A DNA stretch of 41,951 bases from JAGWRA01 sp035534615. Lineage in GTDB: Bacteria; Acidobacteriota; Vicinamibacteria; Vicinamibacterales; CAVVIG01. Below the pieces are notes generated by a model. That model worked only from the letters and a program-made list of their open reading frames with translations. It was not told the origin of the DNA and did no database searches. Positions 7,616-15,789 of the stretch are shown here, one piece after another. Each line of letters begins with the position of its first letter. Within the stretch, counting starts at the first letter, position 1. The DNA lies in contig DATLRO010000116.1 of NCBI GenBank assembly GCA_035534615.1, positions 1 to 41,951 of the forward strand, in the 5' to 3' direction. The translations under genes and the position numbers were made by a program.

Positions 7616-8770
7616 ATGTATCTGAAGCGATATCGCAAAGAGACCGTGCAGGAGGCGCTTGCGTGCGCCCGCCGGGAGCTCGGACCGAACGCCCTGGTGC
7701 TGTCGACCCGTCTCGTCCAGGTGCCCGGCGTGCGGGGCTGGATGGGGGCGCGGGAGGTCGAGCTGACGGCCGCGATCGACCGGTCGGCCGACGACCCCCT
7801 GTCGGATTCCCGACTGGACGACCTGGACGAGGAAACCCTGGCAGAAGTGGGGCGGGCGCTCCGCGGCGCGGCGGCCCGCGGCGGGCGGGGCACCGACCCG
7901 GAGGCCCACAGGACGGCCGAGCGGGTGCTCCGGACGGCCGGCGGGCGGGGCCCCCGGCCGGCGGACCGGCCCGAGCGGGGCGCGGATCGTCACGCGCGCG
8001 GCCGGGCCGATGTGATCGCGCGGCTGTGCGCCAGCGGGCTGGACGAGGACCTGGCCGACGAAGTGGCCGACGCGCTGCCGCCGGCCGGTCGCCGGGGGGC
8101 GTCGCCCGTCAGCCTGCAGAAGACGCTGGCGGAACGGCTGGCATCGCTGGCCGCCCCGGAGGAGCCGTACGCGCCGATCGAAGTCTTCGTGGGGCCGGCG
8201 GGCGTCGGCAAGACGACGACGGTGGCGAAGATTGCCGCGCAGGAACGGGCGCGCAAGGGGACGCGGATCGGACTCGTGTCGACGGACGGCTACCGCGTCG
8301 GGGCGGTGGAGCAGCTGCGGCTGTACGCGGACATCATCGGCACGCCGTTCGTGGCGACGCGGACCCCGGGCGAGCTGGAGTTCGCGCTGGCCTCGAGCGG
8401 GCGGCCGCTGCTCATTGACACGGCGGGGCGGGCGCCGGGGGATCGGACCATCCGGGATCTGTTCGAGCTGCTGGCCGGGCGGGCGGGGGTCCGGACGCAC
8501 CTCGTGCTGCCGGCGACGTCATCGGCGCGCGATGTGGCGCGCATCTTCGACGGCTACCGGAGCGCGAAGCCGGAGCGGGTGGTGCTGACGCGGATCGACG
8601 AAGCCGACTCGCTGTCGCCGCTGGTCGGCGTGCTGCGCGATCGGCAGGTTCGGATTTCCTATCTGAGCACGGGACAGCGGGTGCCGGAAGACCTGAGCCG
8701 CGCCACGGCGGAGCGGCTGGCGGCCTGCGTGCTGGGTGAATCGCACGAGATGGCGGAGCGGCTGGCATGA
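7616..8770 (+). CDS. flhF: Flagellar SRP-type GTPase FlhF
   Basis: FlhF is an SRP-family GTPase that sets the place (often the pole) where a flagellum is built. The 384-residue product has the usual three parts: an N-terminal basic region starting MYLKRYRKETVQEAL, an N-domain-like helical part, and an NG GTPase domain. GTPase motifs are clear: P-loop GPAGVGKTT at 193-201, a G2-like STDGYRVGAVEQLRLYA, DTAGR as G3 and TRIDEAD as the guanine-specificity region (TKxD-like, with R for K). A long Arg/Gly-rich linker sits at about 83-130. It overlaps flhG by 4 bp. Presence of both FlhF and FlhG suggests controlled number and place of flagella. Confidence 0.94.
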   Translation: MYLKRYRKETVQEALACARRELGPNALVLSTRLVQVPGVRGWMGAREVELTAAIDRSADDPLSDSRLDDLDEETLAEVGRALRGAAARGGRGTDPEAHRTAERVLRTAGGRGPRPADRPERGADRHARGRADVIARLCASGLDEDLADEVADALPPAGRRGASPVSLQKTLAERLASLAAPEEPYAPIEVFVGPAGVGKTTTVAKIAAQERARKGTRIGLVSTDGYRVGAVEQLRLYADIIGTPFVATRTPGELEFALASSGRPLLIDTAGRAPGDRTIRDLFELLAGRAGVRTHLVLPATSSARDVARIFDGYRSAKPERVVLTRIDEADSLSPLVGVLRDRQVRISYLSTGQRVPEDLSRATAERLAACVLGESHEMAERLA

Positions 8771-9633
8771 GTGTCTCGACTTCTTCCCGGCCGCGGCGGC
8801 GGACCGGCGCGGTGGCGATTGCGATCACCAGCGGCAAGGGCGGCGTGGGCAAGACCAGCGTCGTCGTGAACCTGGCCGTGGCGCTGGCGCGGCTGCAGTA
8901 CCGGGTGGCGATTCTGGATGCCGACTTCGGGCTGGGCAACGTCGACGTGCTGCTGGGGCTGACGCCGGAATTCCACCTGGGCCATCTGCTGGCGGGACAG
9001 AAGACGATCCGCGACATCATGGTGGCCGGGCCGCTCGGCGTGCAGATCATTCCGGCGAGCTCGGGGCTGCGGGAGCTGACGGCGCTCACCGCGCCGCAGT
9101 GGACGCGGCTGAACGACGCCTGCGAGACGCTGGCGGCCGATCTGGACTTCCTGATCATCGACACCGCGCCCGGCATCTCGGGCAACGTGATCGACCTGCT
9201 GACCGGCTCGGCGCGCGTCGTCGTCGTGACGTCGCTCGACCCGAGCGCGGTGGTCGACGCGTACGCGGTCGTCAAGATTCTCACCGGGACGGATGCGCAC
9301 AAGCCGATCGGGCTGCTGGTCAACGGGGCGCACGGCGACGCCGACGCGCGGACGATCTTCCGGCAGCTGGACGTGGCGGCGCAGCGGTTCCTGGGGCGCA
9401 CGCTGCGCTACGACGGGTTCATCACGCGGGATCCGGGCGTGCGCGAGGCGGTGCTCGCCCAGCGCCCGGTCGTCGACCACCTGCCGCAGGCGCCGGCCAG
9501 CCGCTGCTTCCGGGCGCTGGCGTCGCGCATGGCGAACCTGTCCCCCGAGGACGGCCCGGGGCTCCGGCTGCGGGTGGCGGGCCGGGCGCCGAGGGCGGGG
9601 TCCGCCGATGCCGAGGTGTCGCAATGCGCATGA
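8767..9633 (+). CDS. flhG: MinD-like ATPase FlhG (FleN), flagellar number regulator
   Basis: FlhG is a MinD/ParA-type ATPase that limits flagellar number by stimulating FlhF and binding the C-ring. The 288-residue product has a deviant Walker A motif KGGVGKT at 24-30, the switch aspartate region LDADFGLGNVDVLLGL, and the Walker B-like DFLIIDTAPGIS. The immediate flhF-flhG-fliA order separates it from the cell-division protein MinD. The C-terminal ~30 residues are Gly/Arg/Ala-rich and less conserved; I could not confirm the amphipathic membrane helix there. Its stop overlaps the second possible start of fliA. Confidence 0.92.
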   Translation: MSVSTSSRPRRRTGAVAIAITSGKGGVGKTSVVVNLAVALARLQYRVAILDADFGLGNVDVLLGLTPEFHLGHLLAGQKTIRDIMVAGPLGVQIIPASSGLRELTALTAPQWTRLNDACETLAADLDFLIIDTAPGISGNVIDLLTGSARVVVVTSLDPSAVVDAYAVVKILTGTDAHKPIGLLVNGAHGDADARTIFRQLDVAAQRFLGRTLRYDGFITRDPGVREAVLAQRPVVDHLPQAPASRCFRALASRMANLSPEDGPGLRLRVAGRAPRAGSADAEVSQCA

Positions 9634-10418
9634 CCACGGCCCGCGCCAGCCTCAAGGAGCGCGATCAGCTCGTCATCGCCCACGTGGGGCTCGTCAAGGC
9701 CATGGCGCAGCGGCTGGCGCAGCGGCTGCCGTCCCAGGTGGAGATGAGCGATCTCATCAGCGTCGGCGTGCTCGGCCTGATCGACGCGGCCGGCCGTTAC
9801 AAGGCCTCGACCGGCGTGCCGTTCGACGCGTTCGCGCGGCGCCGCGTGCAGGGGGCGATGCTGGACGCGCTGCGCGACCTGGACTGGGCGCCGCGGTCGC
9901 TGCGCAAGCTGCGGCGCGAGCTGGACGCCACGATCGCCCGGCTCCGCCACGATCTCGGCCGGGAGCCCAAGGAGGAGGAGATCGCGGCGGCGATGGGGCT
10001 GTCGGAAGAGGACTACGAAAAGGCGCTCGAGCAGGTGCGGACGCTGGAGATCGGCGCGCTGCGGCAGCTCGACGCCCCGACGCCGGACGGCACGACGCTC
10101 ATCGATCTCTGCATGGATCCGGGCGAAGGGCCCGAGGCGCGGCTCGAACGGACCGAGCTGCGGGAGCACCTGGCCGGCGCGCTCACGCAGCTGCCGGAGC
10201 GGGAGCGGCAGATCCTGGCGCTCTACTACGAAGAGGAACTGACGATGGCCGAGATCGGCGAGGTCATCGGGGTCTGCGAATCGCGGGTGTCGCAGCTGCG
10301 GTCGCTGGCACTGTCGCGGCTGCGGGCCAGCCTGCGGGAATCGCTCGGCCTGAGCCCGGCGGCGCGCGGACGCGCGGACGGCCGGCCGGCGGCCGCGGAG
10401 ACGGGGGCCCGGCGATGA
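9624..10418 (+). CDS. fliA: RNA polymerase sigma-28 factor FliA
   Basis: FliA directs transcription of late flagellar genes. The 264-residue product has sigma region 2 (DLISVGVLGLIDAAGRYK, then FDAFARRRVQGAMLDALRDLDW), region 3 (SLRKLRRELDATIARLRHDLGREP...EEIAAAMGLS) and region 4 (LPERERQILALYYEEELTMAEIGEVIGVCESRVSQL), all typical of the FliA/WhiG group. I chose the ATG at 9624 because GAGG stands 7 nt upstream; the ATG at 9630 (overlapping the flhG stop as ATGA) is an equally common layout and would remove two residues. Sigma-28-like promoters before flgM, flaG and both flagellins in this window are its likely targets, and FlgM (18784-19104) its inhibitor. Confidence 0.95.
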   Translation: MRMTTARASLKERDQLVIAHVGLVKAMAQRLAQRLPSQVEMSDLISVGVLGLIDAAGRYKASTGVPFDAFARRRVQGAMLDALRDLDWAPRSLRKLRRELDATIARLRHDLGREPKEEEIAAAMGLSEEDYEKALEQVRTLEIGALRQLDAPTPDGTTLIDLCMDPGEGPEARLERTELREHLAGALTQLPERERQILALYYEEELTMAEIGEVIGVCESRVSQLRSLALSRLRASLRESLGLSPAARGRADGRPAAAETGARR

Positions 10419-11422
10419 GCAAGATCCTGTCGCAGGAGGAGATCGACGCCCTGCTCAGCTCGAGCGCCGCCATCGAGCGCTCCTCGAGCGTGCGGGCGGG
10501 CGATGCCACCGTCGCCGACACGATCATCTACAACTTCCGGCGGCCCGACCGGGTGTCGAAGGACACGATCCGGTCGCTGCACTTCCTGCACGATCGCTTC
10601 GCGCGGAACATGGCGACGTCGCTGTCGGCGTACCTGCGGATCGTCACCGACGTCACGATCATCTCGGTCGAGCAGTTCTCGTACTCCGAGTTCCTGATGT
10701 CGCTGCCGGACCCGACCGCGTTCTACGCGATCGCGCTGCAGCCGTACGACAACCTCGGCGCGCTCGAGATCAACCCGGCCGTCGCCTTCACGATCATCGA
10801 TCGGATGCTTGGCGGCAACGGCCAGGCGCCGGCGCCGAACCGGGCGCTGACCGAGATCGAGCAGAACGTCATCGATTCCGTCGTCAAGCTGATGCTCGAG
10901 AACCTGACCGAGGTCTGGCGGCCGATCGTCGACCTGGTCTTCCGCATCCAGGGCCGGGAAACGCGGCCGCAGATGCTGCAGGTCGCCTCGCCCAACGAGG
11001 GCGTCGTCCTGCTCGTGTTCGACATCAAGGTGGGCGACACGCGCGGCATGCTGAACCTCTGCGTGCCGGCGTCGGTCATCGAGATGGCCGGCAGCGGGTT
11101 CGCCCAGGGCTGGCGGCACACCCAGCGCGGACCGACCGTGCTCGACCGCCGGCGGCTGCACGACAACCTCCGCCGGGTGTCGATGCCGATCGCGGTGAAC
11201 CTCGAGGTGCGCATCCCCGCGTCGGACGTCGTCTCGCTGCGGCCGGGCGACATCGTGGCGCTCGGGCAGCAGCTGCGCCAGCCGGTCGACCTGTTCATCG
11301 GCCAGCGCCACAAGTTCGGGGGACGCCTCATCCAGCGCGAGGGCCGCGCGGCCGTCGTCGTCGATCAGTTCGTCGGCCGCCGGACCGTGCCCGAGCCGGC
11401 GCTCGCGGAGAAGGAGGCGTAG
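10415..11422 (+). CDS. fliM: Flagellar motor switch protein FliM
   Basis: FliM is the C-ring protein that binds CheY-P and sets rotation direction. The 335-residue product begins MSKILSQEEIDALLSS, the conserved CheY-binding N-terminal helix. The CheC-like middle domain runs from about 50 to 230 and includes HFLHDRFARNMATSLSAYLR, LQPYDNLGALEINPAVAFTI and IDRMLGGNG. The C-terminal SpoA (FliN-like) domain follows (NLEVRIPASDVVSLRPGDIV...FGGRLIQREGRAAV). It overlaps fliA by 4 bp and the next gene starts right after its stop. Its CheY-binding helix implies chemotactic control, though no che gene lies in the window. Confidence 0.95.
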   Translation: MSKILSQEEIDALLSSSAAIERSSSVRAGDATVADTIIYNFRRPDRVSKDTIRSLHFLHDRFARNMATSLSAYLRIVTDVTIISVEQFSYSEFLMSLPDPTAFYAIALQPYDNLGALEINPAVAFTIIDRMLGGNGQAPAPNRALTEIEQNVIDSVVKLMLENLTEVWRPIVDLVFRIQGRETRPQMLQVASPNEGVVLLVFDIKVGDTRGMLNLCVPASVIEMAGSGFAQGWRHTQRGPTVLDRRRLHDNLRRVSMPIAVNLEVRIPASDVVSLRPGDIVALGQQLRQPVDLFIGQRHKFGGRLIQREGRAAVVVDQFVGRRTVPEPALAEKEA

Positions 11423-12190
11423 ATGGCGTCCCAGGCAGCCGATCCCGGCCGGGCGCTCGTCGATGGCCTCGCCACCCTGTTCGTCGAGTCGATCGGCACG
11501 CTGATCGGCCGGCCCGGCAAGGCCATCAAGCGGGCCGCGGCGGTCGACGCCGCGTGGCTGGTCCGGATCCAGTCGACCGGCCATCTCCGCGGCAGCGTCA
11601 TGATCGGCCTGAGCGGGGGCGACGCCATCGGCATCGCCAAGCTCGTGATGGGCATGGACCAGGACCCGCCCGACGCGGCCGTCCGCGACACGCTCGAGGA
11701 GCTCAGCAGCCAGGCGTGCGGCGCGGTGACCGAGACGCCGGCCGGCCAGGGCTGCCAGTTCACGATCGAGGCGGTCGGCGCCGCCGAGGCCGTGCCGGCC
11801 GACGAGCCGCTCATCTTCGAAGCCTCGTTCGACGAGGCGCTGACGGCCCACCTGGCGCTCTGGAGCGCCCTGGCGGCCGTCGAGCGGCCGGCCGCCGCGG
11901 TGGCCGGGCCGGCGAAGCCGGCGCCGGGCGACAACCTCGACGTCATCCTCGACATCGACCTGCCGATGGTCGTCCGGTTCGGTGAATCGGAACTGCCGCT
12001 GCAGGCGCTGGTGGAACTCGGCCCCGGGTCGGTCATCGACCTCGGCCGGTCGCCCGACGAACCGGTCGACGTGCTCGTGAGCGGCAAGATGGTCGCGCGG
12101 GGGGAAGTGGTCGTCGTGGGCGGGAATTACGGGGTACGGATCACGGAAGTGATCAGCCGGGTGGAGCGCATCCGGCAGATCGGGGCCTGA
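11423..12190 (+). CDS. fliN: FliN/FliY-type switch protein with CheC/CheX-like N-terminal domain
   Basis: The last ~85 residues (from NLDVILDIDLPMVVRFGESE to RVERIRQIGA) are a clear FliN SpoA domain. The first ~145 residues look like a CheC/CheX/FliY-type domain: an N-terminal helix, then RGSVMIGLSGGDAIGIAKLVMG and a helix EELSSQACG. In CheC, CheX and FliY phosphatases that helix reads ExxN; here the pattern is E93..S96, with Ser instead of the active-site Asn, so CheY-P phosphatase activity is doubtful (inference). A Pro/Ala linker joins the two parts. The 255-residue protein abuts fliM, so it is probably the main C-ring FliN partner of FliM, while the short FliN at 2030-2344 is a second copy. 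Confidence 0.8.
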   Translation: MASQAADPGRALVDGLATLFVESIGTLIGRPGKAIKRAAAVDAAWLVRIQSTGHLRGSVMIGLSGGDAIGIAKLVMGMDQDPPDAAVRDTLEELSSQACGAVTETPAGQGCQFTIEAVGAAEAVPADEPLIFEASFDEALTAHLALWSALAAVERPAAAVAGPAKPAPGDNLDVILDIDLPMVVRFGESELPLQALVELGPGSVIDLGRSPDEPVDVLVSGKMVARGEVVVVGGNYGVRITEVISRVERIRQIGA

Positions 12191-12201
12191 AGGGGGACGC
12201 G

Positions 12202-12582
12202 ATGATTTATGCAGTTGGCATTCTGACCGTGGCCTGTCTGGCGGAGACGCTGCTGTTGTGGCGCGTGGCGCGGGGCCTGACGGCGCTCGACCGGTTCGAG
12301 GACCGGCTCGCCCACTTCAGCGGCGCGCTGACGCTGCTCAGCGAGACGACCGAGGCGGGGTTCCGGAGCCTGGCGATCGAACTGGCGCGCACCGGCAGAC
12401 CCGGCGCCGCCGGCCCGTCGCGCGGCGTCACCAGGCGCGTGGTGCGGGCGTCCCGGCTGGGGCAGTCCCCGATCGAAATCGCGGCGCAGGAGCAGATGTC
12501 CGAGGGCGAGGTGCGGTTGCGCCTGCACCTCGGGGACGAGTTCTCCCGGCCGCGGTCGGCCTATCTGGCCAAGGAGGCGTGA
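12202..12582 (+). CDS. Small membrane-anchored protein with helix-turn-helix-like tail (DUF2802-like)
   Basis: The 126-residue product has one N-terminal transmembrane helix (IYAVGILTVACLAETLLLW), a short helical stretch that may be coiled (LDRFEDRLAHFSGALTLLSE), and a C-terminal segment ASRLGQSPIEIAAQEQMSEG followed by EVRLRLHL. That last pattern (G-x-S-x-x-E-I-A...S-x-G-E-V-x-L-x-L) is the small helix-turn-helix-like unit of DUF2802/DUF6115 proteins, often found in flagellar operons. Function is not known. It starts 11 bp after the FliN-like gene and its stop overlaps the next start (TGATG), so it is part of the same operon. A role at the flagellar base is only suggested by context. Confidence 0.6.
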   Translation: MIYAVGILTVACLAETLLLWRVARGLTALDRFEDRLAHFSGALTLLSETTEAGFRSLAIELARTGRPGAAGPSRGVTRRVVRASRLGQSPIEIAAQEQMSEGEVRLRLHLGDEFSRPRSAYLAKEA

Positions 12583-13424
12583 TGGCTCGATGCGCGGGAA
12601 CGGATTGCCGGCGCTGGCGGCCGGACGTGCTGGTGCGCAGCGGGCGGGCCGGGCTGCGTCTGGACGGGGCCTGGTACTGTTCGTCCGCCTGCCTGCAGAC
12701 GGCGCTCCGGCGCCGGCTGCGGAACGGACGGCGCGTGGCCCGGCGCGGGCTGGCGCCTCTGTCGCCGATCAAGCTCGGCGTCCTGCTGCTGGTCAGCCAG
12801 ACGACGCTGACGCCGACGCTGCTGAGCGAGGCGCTGGACGAACAGAAGCGGACCGGGCTGCGGATCGGCGCCCAGCTGCAGCGGATGGGCCTGGTGTCGT
12901 CCGAGGACGTGATGCGCGCGCTGGCCGCGCAGGCCGGGATCAGCTATCTGAGCAGCGTCGACCCCGAGCCGCTGACGCACGCCCCGGGCAACCTGTCGCG
13001 GAGCGCCGTCCAGGCGCTCGGGCTCGTGCCGATCGAAGTCAGCGAGGACAAGCGCCTGATCAAGGTCGCCTGCACCGCGCCCCTGCCGCGGATTGCGCTC
13101 GGCGCGCTGCGCGAGCTGACCGGCTGGATGGTCCAGCCGTACCTCGTGGCCGACAACGCGTGGCCCGCGCTGCTCGGCGCCTACGGCACGGCGGCCGACG
13201 CCGGCCCGCGCGCCGTGGCGACGCCGGTCCGCGACCTGCGCGACGTGGCGGTGCGGATTGCCGAAGTGGCCCGCCAGGACCCGAAGCTGCACCTGTCGCA
13301 CGTGCGCTGGGATCCCTATCTCTGGATGCGGGTGGAGGGGACGGCGCACATCGAAGACCTCGTGCTTCCGATGAGCGATCCGGGAGAGGACGAGCCATGG
13401 GCAGCGGAACCTACCTCGCACTGA
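12582..13424 (+). CDS. Orphan MshEN-domain protein with N-terminal Cys4 motif
   Basis: The 280-residue product combines a short N-terminal part containing four cysteines (Cys4, Cys9 and the WYCSSAC pair), which could bind zinc, with a GspE/PilB N-terminal (MshEN-like) domain. The latter is recognised by the run LGVLLLVSQTTLTPTLLSEA, RIGAQLQRMGLVSSEDVMRA and LAAQAGISYL. No ATPase domain with Walker motifs follows, so it is not a GspE/PilB motor. MshEN domains are known as cyclic di-GMP binders in some ATPases; whether this copy binds c-di-GMP is inference. A strong AAGGAGG lies just upstream of the ATG at 12582, and its end overlaps flgF by 28 bp. It may be a regulator or adaptor of flagellar assembly. 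Confidence 0.6.
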   Translation: MARCAGTDCRRWRPDVLVRSGRAGLRLDGAWYCSSACLQTALRRRLRNGRRVARRGLAPLSPIKLGVLLLVSQTTLTPTLLSEALDEQKRTGLRIGAQLQRMGLVSSEDVMRALAAQAGISYLSSVDPEPLTHAPGNLSRSAVQALGLVPIEVSEDKRLIKVACTAPLPRIALGALRELTGWMVQPYLVADNAWPALLGAYGTAADAGPRAVATPVRDLRDVAVRIAEVARQDPKLHLSHVRWDPYLWMRVEGTAHIEDLVLPMSDPGEDEPWAAEPTSH

Positions 13425-14125
13425 GCGGGCTGCAGACCCGGATCGAGCAGCTCGATCGGCTGTCGGCCGACATCGCCAACGCGAACACGGCCGGCTACAA
13501 GGGGCAGGAGACGACGACCGACGGCTCCGTGCGGCCGACGTTCGACCAGACGCTGAAGACCGCCGTCGACCCGACGCTCGGACCGGTGAAGATCGACTTC
13601 CAGACCGGGACGATCAAGCCGACCGGCCGCCCGCTCGATTTCGCGATCAACGGCAGCGGGTTCTTCGTCCTCGATACGCCGGCCGGCGTGCAGTACACGC
13701 GCAACGGCAGCTTCAACCGGCGCGCCGACGGCGTGCTCGTCTCCAGCGAGGACCAGTCGCCGGTCGAAGGGGTCAACGGCAAGCCGATCACCCTGCCGCC
13801 GAGCGGCTCGCTGAGCGTCGACCCCGACGGGACGGTGCGGGTCGACGGCGCGATGGTCGGGCAGATCAAGGTCGTCGATTTCGCCGACTACAGCAAACTG
13901 CAGCGCGAGTCGGCGTCGCGGTTCGTGCCGGTCGGCGAGACGCCGACCCTCGTCAAGACTCCGACGATCGCCGCGGGCGCGCTCGAGCAGTCGAACGTGT
14001 CGGTCGTCGACAGCATGGCGCAGCTCGTCGACCTCTCGCGCAGCTTCGACTCGCTGAACAAGGGGATCTCGGTGCTGCTGAACCAGGTGGACTCGCAGGC
14101 GATTTCCCAGCTCGGCAAGCCGTAG
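13397..14125 (+). CDS. flgF: Flagellar proximal rod protein FlgF
   Basis: FlgF is one of the axial rod proteins secreted through the export gate. The 242-residue product has the N-terminal rod/hook signature LSADIANANTAGYKGQE, the core GSGFFVLDTPAGVQYTRNGS shared by FlgE/F/G, and the C-terminal GALEQSNVSVVDSMAQLVDL helix. Length fits FlgF (~240-250). It precedes flgG, the usual order. The ATG at 13397 overlaps the upstream gene by 28 bp; the sequence MGSGTYLALSGLQTRIEQLD is a normal rod-protein beginning, so the start is well supported. Confidence 0.92.
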   Translation: MGSGTYLALSGLQTRIEQLDRLSADIANANTAGYKGQETTTDGSVRPTFDQTLKTAVDPTLGPVKIDFQTGTIKPTGRPLDFAINGSGFFVLDTPAGVQYTRNGSFNRRADGVLVSSEDQSPVEGVNGKPITLPPSGSLSVDPDGTVRVDGAMVGQIKVVDFADYSKLQRESASRFVPVGETPTLVKTPTIAAGALEQSNVSVVDSMAQLVDLSRSFDSLNKGISVLLNQVDSQAISQLGKP

Positions 14126-14141
14126 CCGGAGGGCCCGGCGC

Positions 14142-14163
14142 GGGCCGCCCGCGCCGGCGGCCC
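14142..14163. other. GC-rich hairpin between flgF and flgG
   Basis: An 8-bp perfect stem GGGCCGCC / GGCGGCCC with a 6-nt loop lies 17 bp after the flgF stop. No T tract follows, so it is more likely an RNA processing or attenuation structure than an intrinsic terminator. The 157-bp gap between flgF and flgG shows no other clear feature apart from a 21-codon frame discussed under rejected items. Confidence 0.35.
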
Positions 14164-14282
14164 GCCGGGCGGCGTCGCCGGGACCCCCGCGATCAGCCAA
14201 TCGGCCGGGGGCGCGAAGACATGAGCATGGCAGGCGGTGCGGTGGCGCCGCCAGGACCGACGGACGGGCAGGAGGGCTTCAG

Positions 14283-15071
14283 ATGATCCGCGCGCTCTAC
14301 ACGGCCGCGAGCGGCATGAACGCCGAGCAGGAGAACATCGACAACATCGCGAACAACCTCGCGAACGTGAACACGACCGGCTTCAAGAAGACCCGCGTCG
14401 AGTTCGAGGATCTGGTCTACCAGCAGACGCAGCTGCCGGGAACGCCGACGACCCCCAGCGATCAGGCGCCGGTCGGCCTCGAGATCGGGCTCGGCACTCG
14501 CCCGGTCGCGACGGCGCGCGACTTCAGTGCAGGCAGCCTGACCCAGACGAGCAATCCGCTGGACGTGGCGATCCAGGGACAGGGCTTCCTGCAGGTCGAG
14601 CTGCCGGACGGCACGACCGGCTACACCCGCGCCGGCGACCTGCAGATGAGCGGCACCGGCGAGCTCGTGACCAACGAGGGGTACCCGATCATCCCGTCGA
14701 TCACCATTCCGTCGAACGCCACGTCGATCGCCATCTCGGCGGACGGCATCGTGTCGGTCGCGCTGCCCGGCCAGTCCGCCGCGCAGCAGGTCGGGACGCT
14801 GCAGCTGGCGAACTTCCAGAATCCGGCCGGCCTGCAGGCGACCGGCGGGAACCTGTTCACCGCGACCACCGCGTCCGGCGATCCGATTACCGACGTGCCG
14901 GGCAACAACGGCCTCGGCACGCTGCAGCAGGGATTCCTCGAGGATTCCAACGTCAGCGTCGTCGAGGAGATGGTCAACATGATCATGGGCCAGCGGGCCT
15001 ATGAAGCGAACACACGCGTGGTGAAGGCTGCCGATGAAATGCTCCAGCAGGTCAACAATCTCGCGCCGTAG
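14283..15071 (+). CDS. flgG: Flagellar distal rod protein FlgG
   Basis: FlgG forms the distal rod that the P and L rings surround. The 262-residue product (standard length) starts MIRALYTAASGMNAEQENID with the signature NIANNLANVNTTGFKKTRVE, contains PLDVAIQGQGFLQVELPDG and TGYTRAGDLQMSGTGELVT, and ends with the conserved FLEDSNVSVVEEMVNMIM and YEANTRVVKAADEMLQQV. These match FlgG closely, including the specific EFEDLVYQ region absent from FlgF. GAGG lies ~10 nt upstream of the ATG. Its 3' end overlaps flgA by 38 bp. Confidence 0.96.
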   Translation: MIRALYTAASGMNAEQENIDNIANNLANVNTTGFKKTRVEFEDLVYQQTQLPGTPTTPSDQAPVGLEIGLGTRPVATARDFSAGSLTQTSNPLDVAIQGQGFLQVELPDGTTGYTRAGDLQMSGTGELVTNEGYPIIPSITIPSNATSIAISADGIVSVALPGQSAAQQVGTLQLANFQNPAGLQATGGNLFTATTASGDPITDVPGNNGLGTLQQGFLEDSNVSVVEEMVNMIMGQRAYEANTRVVKAADEMLQQVNNLAP

Positions 15072-15789
15072 CGCCCGGGCGCTCGCGGCGGTTCTGGCGG
15101 GCGCCTGGCTCGCCGCCGGCACGGCCGGCGTCGCCCGGCCGGCGATCGCGCCCGCGGCGCCGGCCGACTCGCACGCGGCGGTGCGCGCCGCGATCGTCGC
15201 GGCGATCCGGGCCCGCGTGGGCGGCGCCGCGGACGTGCGGCTCGACCGGCTGGCCGCCCAGACCACGACGACCGACGGCCTCATCGCCGTACCCGAGCCG
15301 GGGGCCCGGATGGGCCGCCTGACGCGCTTCGTGCTCGAGGTGCCGGGAACCGGACGATGGCAGATGCGCCGGCAGGTCGGCGACGCGGCCGCCGTGATCC
15401 ACGTCTTTGTGCCGCACGTGGTCGTCGCCCGGCCGGTGCCGGGCGGAACCACCCTGTCGCAGGCCGACCTGCGGGTGTCCACCGGGGAGATCGTGGATGT
15501 CCCGCTCGGGCCGCTGCCATCGCTGTCGGACGTCGTGGGCGCCCGCGCGGTGCAGAACCTGCGGACCGGCGAGCCGGTGACGGGCATGCTCGTCGCGGTG
15601 CCGCCGCTGGTCCGCAGCGGGGACTCCGTCCTGGTGCACGTGACGTTTCCCGGCGGCGAGGTGACCGGGCGCGCGACCGCCGCGGAAAACGGCGTGCGCG
15701 GGCAGATCATCCGGCTCGTCAACCCGACGAGCGGACGCGGGCTGCAGGGCCGCGTGGTCGGCCCGGACGAGGTCGAGGTGATCCGATGA
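15034..15789 (+). CDS. flgA: P-ring assembly chaperone FlgA
   Basis: FlgA is a periplasmic chaperone that helps FlgI form the P ring in the peptidoglycan layer. The 251-residue product has an N-terminal signal peptide (basic ISRRSAR, then a hydrophobic ALAAVLAGAWLAAGTAG run). The C-terminal ~130 residues are an SAF domain: VVVARPVPGGTTLSQADLRV, LRTGEPVTGMLVAVPPLVRS and GDSVLVHVTFPGGEVTGRA are typical of FlgA. The start at 15034 lies inside flgG but is needed to keep the signal peptide. It overlaps flgH by 4 bp, in the order flgG-A-H-I found in many non-enteric bacteria. Confidence 0.9.
   Translation: MKCSSRSTISRRSARALAAVLAGAWLAAGTAGVARPAIAPAAPADSHAAVRAAIVAAIRARVGGAADVRLDRLAAQTTTTDGLIAVPEPGARMGRLTRFVLEVPGTGRWQMRRQVGDAAAVIHVFVPHVVVARPVPGGTTLSQADLRVSTGEIVDVPLGPLPSLSDVVGARAVQNLRTGEPVTGMLVAVPPLVRSGDSVLVHVTFPGGEVTGRATAAENGVRGQIIRLVNPTSGRGLQGRVVGPDEVEVIR

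Noticed and set aside
3717..7893. Very long open frames on the minus strand opposite fliR, flhB and flhA
   Set aside because: They mirror conserved flagellar genes on the plus strand, are Arg/His/Asp-rich low-complexity translations and match no family. High GC content commonly leaves the antisense frames open.
8767..9633. Cell-division MinD
   Set aside because: Walker motifs fit MinD, but the flhF-flhG-fliA context and the lack of MinC/MinE point to FlhG.
14221..14286. A 21-codon frame (MSMAGGAVAPPGPTDGQEGF...) ending over the flgG start
   Set aside because: It overlaps the flgG ATG as ATGA and could be a leader peptide, but lacks a good ribosome site and conserved sequence; too little support for a gene.
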